64,000 nucleotides of DNA from JBDKGH01 sp039798265. GTDB taxonomy: Bacteria; Bacteroidota; Bacteroidia; Flavobacteriales_D; Sanyastnellaceae. Both the position numbers and the translations under genes were made by a program. This document shows positions 61,310-64,000 of this stretch, piece by piece (positions within the stretch are counted from its first letter, which is position 1; each line of letters opens with the position of its first letter). The notes beneath the pieces are model-generated. The model was not told the DNA's origin. It did not search any database and saw only the letters and a program-made list of their open reading frames with translations. Location of the stretch: assembly GCA_039798265.1 (NCBI GenBank), contig JBDKGH010000138.1:16793-80792 (forward strand), read 5' to 3'.

Positions 61310-62590
61310 CTATCCACGAGGACGTTGAAATGGACGAATGATTAATCGTAAATCACGAGAGTGACGAAAATAGTTTTGTGCCCAGTTAACGATCACTACA
61401 ATTTTGTTTCGGAATCCGATGAGCTGATATACGTGTACAAAAAGCCAAGTGATCCAAGCCAACCAGCCTTTTAATTTGACCTTTCCCATCTCGGTTACTG
61501 CTTTGTTTCGTCCAATGGTGGCCATTGTTCCCAAATTTTTATAGTGAAATGGGATCATGTCTTTTCCTTGTTGTGCGCGGATTAGATTTTTAGCCAAATG
61601 CACCCCTTGTTGCATAGCAGGCTGAGCGAGCATTGGCAGTCCGCGTGGATCTTCTGCAGTGATATATGCAGCGCAGTCACCAATCGCATACACGTCTTCA
61701 AGTCCTTCCACTTGATTGAACTCATTTACCTTCACCCTACCGCCGGCCAGTTTTTCTGATGTAATTCCTTCCACTACCTGAGCTTTAACACCTGCCGCCC
61801 AAATGAGCATTCCTCCTGATAATTTGCGCCCATCAGAGGTAGTAATAGATGCACCATCGTAATCCATCACACGCGTATTGAGCCAAACATCTACATTCAT
61901 TTTTTTCAATGACTCCAACGCGTGTTCGCTGCTCTCTTCAGACATTTCTTTGAGCAAACGTTCGTTGGCTTCTACTAAATGAATATCCATGGTTCGAATA
62001 TCGAGATCAGGATAATCTTTAGGCAGAATATCTTTTTTTAACTCGGCCAAAGCACCTGCTAATTCAACACCTGTAGGACCACCACCAACGATTATGGTGC
62101 TCATAAGCATTTCACGTTCTTTTAAGTCAGAACTCAAGGTAGCGCGCTCCAGATTTTGCAACATCAAAGATCGAATATCCAATGCCTCCGCAATTGTTTT
62201 CATGCGCATGGCTTTTGATTCGATGCTTTGATTGCCAAAAAAATTAGAAGTAGCTCCAGTAGCCATTACCAGGTAATCGTAATTCATGGTTCCGATGCTC
62301 GTTTCAATTTTCTTGTTGGAGGTATCTACTTTAGTAACTTCAGCCATTCTGAAGTACACCTCAACATAATCCGAAAGTATTTTTCTAAAAGGATAAGCAA
62401 TGCTTCCAGGTTCTAAACCTGCTGTGGCCACTTGATAAAGCAAGGGTTGGAAAGCATGATAGTTTTGTCGGTCAACCAGTACTACTTGGAATTCGCTATT
62501 GCGGAGCTGTTTAATCAAATTGAGACCACCAAATCCGCCACCGATGATGACTATTCTCTTGCGGCTTGTTTCAGGAATATTGACGCGCAT
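61310..62590 (-). CDS. ndh: Type II NADH dehydrogenase (NDH-2)
   Basis: A 426-residue flavoprotein: FAD site RIVIIGGGFGGLNLIKQL, NYHAFQPLLYQVATAGLEPG, NAD site TIIVGGGPTGVELAGALAE, then VYAIGDCAAYI and MLAQPAMQQGVHLAKN. The C-terminal amphipathic part (LAWITWLFVHVYQLIGF) attaches it to the inner face of the membrane. It passes electrons from NADH to menaquinone without pumping protons. Alone in its unit; the histidine kinase follows after 51 bases. Confidence 0.94.
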   Translation of the reverse strand: MRVNIPETSRKRIVIIGGGFGGLNLIKQLRNSEFQVVLVDRQNYHAFQPLLYQVATAGLEPGSIAYPFRKILSDYVEVYFRMAEVTKVDTSNKKIETSIGTMNYDYLVMATGATSNFFGNQSIESKAMRMKTIAEALDIRSLMLQNLERATLSSDLKEREMLMSTIIVGGGPTGVELAGALAELKKDILPKDYPDLDIRTMDIHLVEANERLLKEMSEESSEHALESLKKMNVDVWLNTRVMDYDGASITTSDGRKLSGGMLIWAAGVKAQVVEGITSEKLAGGRVKVNEFNQVEGLEDVYAIGDCAAYITAEDPRGLPMLAQPAMQQGVHLAKNLIRAQQGKDMIPFHYKNLGTMATIGRNKAVTEMGKVKLKGWLAWITWLFVHVYQLIGFRNKIVVIVNWAQNYFRHSRDLRLIIRPFQRPRG

Positions 62591-62651
62591 AAAAAAGGAA
62601 CTTTATGCCAACGAAGTTAGGTTGATTGCCTAAGTACTATTCTCATTTAAC

Positions 62652-62684
62652 AAAAAAAAGACTTAGTGCAACACTACTAGTCTT
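62652..62684 (-). terminator. Terminator overlapping the stop of the partial T9SS gene
   Basis: Minus strand: AAGACT + TAGTG stem arms pair with CACTA + AGTCTT across a 3-base loop and a 2-base bulge, then a run of T (A at 62652-62657). The stop codon at 62663-62665 lies within the stem. Confidence 0.75.
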
Positions 62685-64000
62685 TCTGCTTGTAGCAATT
62701 CATTTTGATGACTTATCCAACGAACAATATAGGTTCCTGATTGCAAATTGGAAATATCCGTATTGTATAGAACAGCGAGGTCATCACTCCATTTTACTTC
62801 AATATTAAGAGCCTCTTTACCTGTGATGGACTGAATGATAACTCTACCATCATTTCCATTAAAAGGCGATAGATCAACGCGCACATTTGTGGATGCAGGA
62901 TTTGGAGATAAGAAGTGTTTATCTTCTCTCGTGACACTGACGATGTGCGTGTATGAAAACTGTCCATTTGAATCTATCTGACGCAGGCGATAATATGATT
63001 GACCAGGAAGAGGTTCTTTGTCAAAAAACGAATAATCCAATCGCTCTAAACTATTGATAGCTCCTGGAACTTCTCCTATCGACTCAAAACGTTCACCATC
63101 AGCCGAACGTTCGATAATGAAAAGTTCATTGTTGTTTTCCGTAAAGGTTTGCCAATAGAGTGCGTTATCCTTTGCACGAACAATGGCCGTGAAATCGCCC
63201 AATTCAATAGGTAATTGAATATTACAATTGAGAATAACACCATTTAAAGACCAATCCACCACAAAAGGTGTACTTGATTGAACGAAATTGTCGATGACCA
63301 TGATGTAAAAGCGGTTCAGGTCAGTTGCTGTTACGTCAATATCTTCTACAAATAAATTCCCTCCTGCCCCTTCAGTTAAATCGCCTGAACCATTTAATAG
63401 CCCCGTATTCCCTGCAGTTGCGGCGAAGGAGCAACGAAGAGGATCGCCAATGGGCGGACATAGAGGTGAGTTATAAGGCCCCCAAATAGCAAAATCATAA
63501 TCTACAGGAGGAGTTGGATTGATGGTGAGGGCAATTGTTCCGGTAGTGGTTGGTGAAAATGTATACCAACTGCTTTGGTGCTCAATACTCAAACAGCCGT
63601 TATTAGCATCTAGGAGGTCTATATTCATTCCTGTTCCTGATGCATTGCCACCAAATTGGGTATCGTTACAAATGGAAATAGCACCATTGCAATCCTGCGG
63701 AGTTGGAGGTGGCGGGGGACCACAAGAAGCCGAAAGTGTAAAATCACCCGAAGATCCATCGGAAGACGTTATTGCAATATAGTATGCACCACCACTCGCA
63801 GCTGTAAAGCCTATTTCAGATTGAGGAGCACAGACCAATGCGTCATCATTAAAATTCAAGCATTGAAGAGCTCCACATGAGCCCACAAATACGTTTATCT
63901 CCGTATCAAAGAAACTTCCGCAAGTGCTTAGTGTCACATAGTCGCCTGTCCCGATGATAGAGTACCAAACACTTGGTGCGCCATTTAAAGAATAACAACC
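62663..64000 (-). CDS. Secreted T9SS protein, N-terminus beyond window
   Basis: The frame is open to the right edge (445 codons seen, read leftward), so the gene is cut at its start; GTG at 63937 is not needed as a start. Visible: a pre-peptidase-like domain (GAPSVWYSIIGTGDYVTLST; EINVFVGSC), a Pro-rich linker (CGPPPPPTPQ), a second Cys domain (DCNGAISICND, SSWYTFSPTTTG, DYDFAIWGP), a fibronectin-like stretch (FIIERSADGERFESIG; YYRLRQIDSNGQ) and a type A sorting domain (FLSPNPASTNVRVDL). Function unknown; surface exposure is likely. Confidence 0.82.
   Translation of the reverse strand, partial: GCYSLNGAPSVWYSIIGTGDYVTLSTCGSFFDTEINVFVGSCGALQCLNFNDDALVCAPQSEIGFTAASGGAYYIAITSSDGSSGDFTLSASCGPPPPPTPQDCNGAISICNDTQFGGNASGTGMNIDLLDANNGCLSIEHQSSWYTFSPTTTGTIALTINPTPPVDYDFAIWGPYNSPLCPPIGDPLRCSFAATAGNTGLLNGSGDLTEGAGGNLFVEDIDVTATDLNRFYIMVIDNFVQSSTPFVVDWSLNGVILNCNIQLPIELGDFTAIVRAKDNALYWQTFTENNNELFIIERSADGERFESIGEVPGAINSLERLDYSFFDKEPLPGQSYYRLRQIDSNGQFSYTHIVSVTREDKHFLSPNPASTNVRVDLSPFNGNDGRVIIQSITGKEALNIEVKWSDDLAVLYNTDISNLQSGTYIVRWISHQNELLQAERLVVLH

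Noticed and set aside
1..64000. Search by eye for tRNA, rRNA, CRISPR arrays, IS elements and att repeats
   Set aside because: No TTCGA-type T-arm within a cloverleaf, no regularly spaced repeats and no transposase or integrase were seen; a tRNAscan and repeat search would be needed for certainty.

Overview
The window reads as chromosomal DNA from a marine- or freshwater-type Bacteroidota, most likely of the order Flavobacteriales. The signs are: several secreted proteins ending in type IX secretion system (T9SS) sorting domains of both type A and type B; a T9SS plug protein; GldG; a TonB-dependent receptor with a carboxypeptidase-like N-terminal domain; the block parA-parB-DUF5683-dapB-lepB-wbqC, which I recall as typical of flavobacteria; and several promoters fitting the flavobacterial consensus TTG-N17-23-TAnnTTTG rather than sigma70. 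Shine-Dalgarno sequences are mostly absent. The sequence is AT-rich and densely coded, and I see no rRNA, tRNA, CRISPR array, insertion sequence, phage or integron.

Layout. 1-2152: end-truncated TonB-dependent receptor, ArsR-type regulator, DUF2752 and CCC-motif membrane proteins. 2275-8202: fused acyl-CoA mutase IcmF, a DUF4197 lipoprotein, exonuclease III and an arginyltransferase-like protein. 8365-16861: a 56-codon small ORF, giant TamB, a Lys-rich small protein, a DsbA-like protein, a small membrane protein, LMW tyrosine phosphatase, arginase and RNase Z. 16936-19697 (minus): PyrR-PyrB, STAS protein and a T9SS cargo. 19801-25217: penicillin-acylase-type hydrolase, SF2 helicase, SRPBCC protein, T9SS cargo. 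25221-34092: TsaD with an ApbE-like lipoprotein, T9SS plug, a cell-surface protein made of five tandem Cys-rich domains, a beta-propeller lipoprotein and an M28 peptidase. 34121-43470: ZIP transporter, methyltransferase, SiaC-like protein, a very large ABCG-type transporter, two unrecognised exported proteins, a DNA glycosylase, a beta-helix lipoprotein and an FMN reductase. 43730-52622: UPF0173 hydrolase, ParA/ParB, DUF5683, DapB, LepB, WbqC, GldG and DUF4340. 52707-64000: T9SS type B cargo, OmpR-type regulator, subtilase, FdhD, formate-THF ligase, histidine kinase, NDH-2 and an end-truncated T9SS cargo.

How it works together. Much of the window serves the cell envelope: T9SS cargo and plug, GldG, TamB, signal peptidase, lipoproteins and the surface repeats. 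The rest is housekeeping: chromosome partition, tRNA modification and processing, DNA repair, pyrimidine and lysine synthesis, one-carbon and branched acyl-CoA metabolism. Gene spacing is tight. Three convergent pairs overlap by exactly the 4-base TTAG/CTAA stop-stop motif, while other convergent pairs are separated by clear hairpin terminators.

I found no convincing wholly new multi-gene system. The best leads are smaller: a strong plus-strand terminator with no gene in front of it (possible small RNA or attenuator at 55538-55678), a promoter apparently leaving pyrR with almost no leader, an arginyltransferase-like protein lacking the family's Cys cluster, an ApbE-like lipoprotein with degenerate motifs, a DsbA-like protein with CGWT instead of CxxC, and two adjacent unrecognised exported proteins (39318-40621). 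All positions were read by eye; family calls are from memory of motifs without database search.
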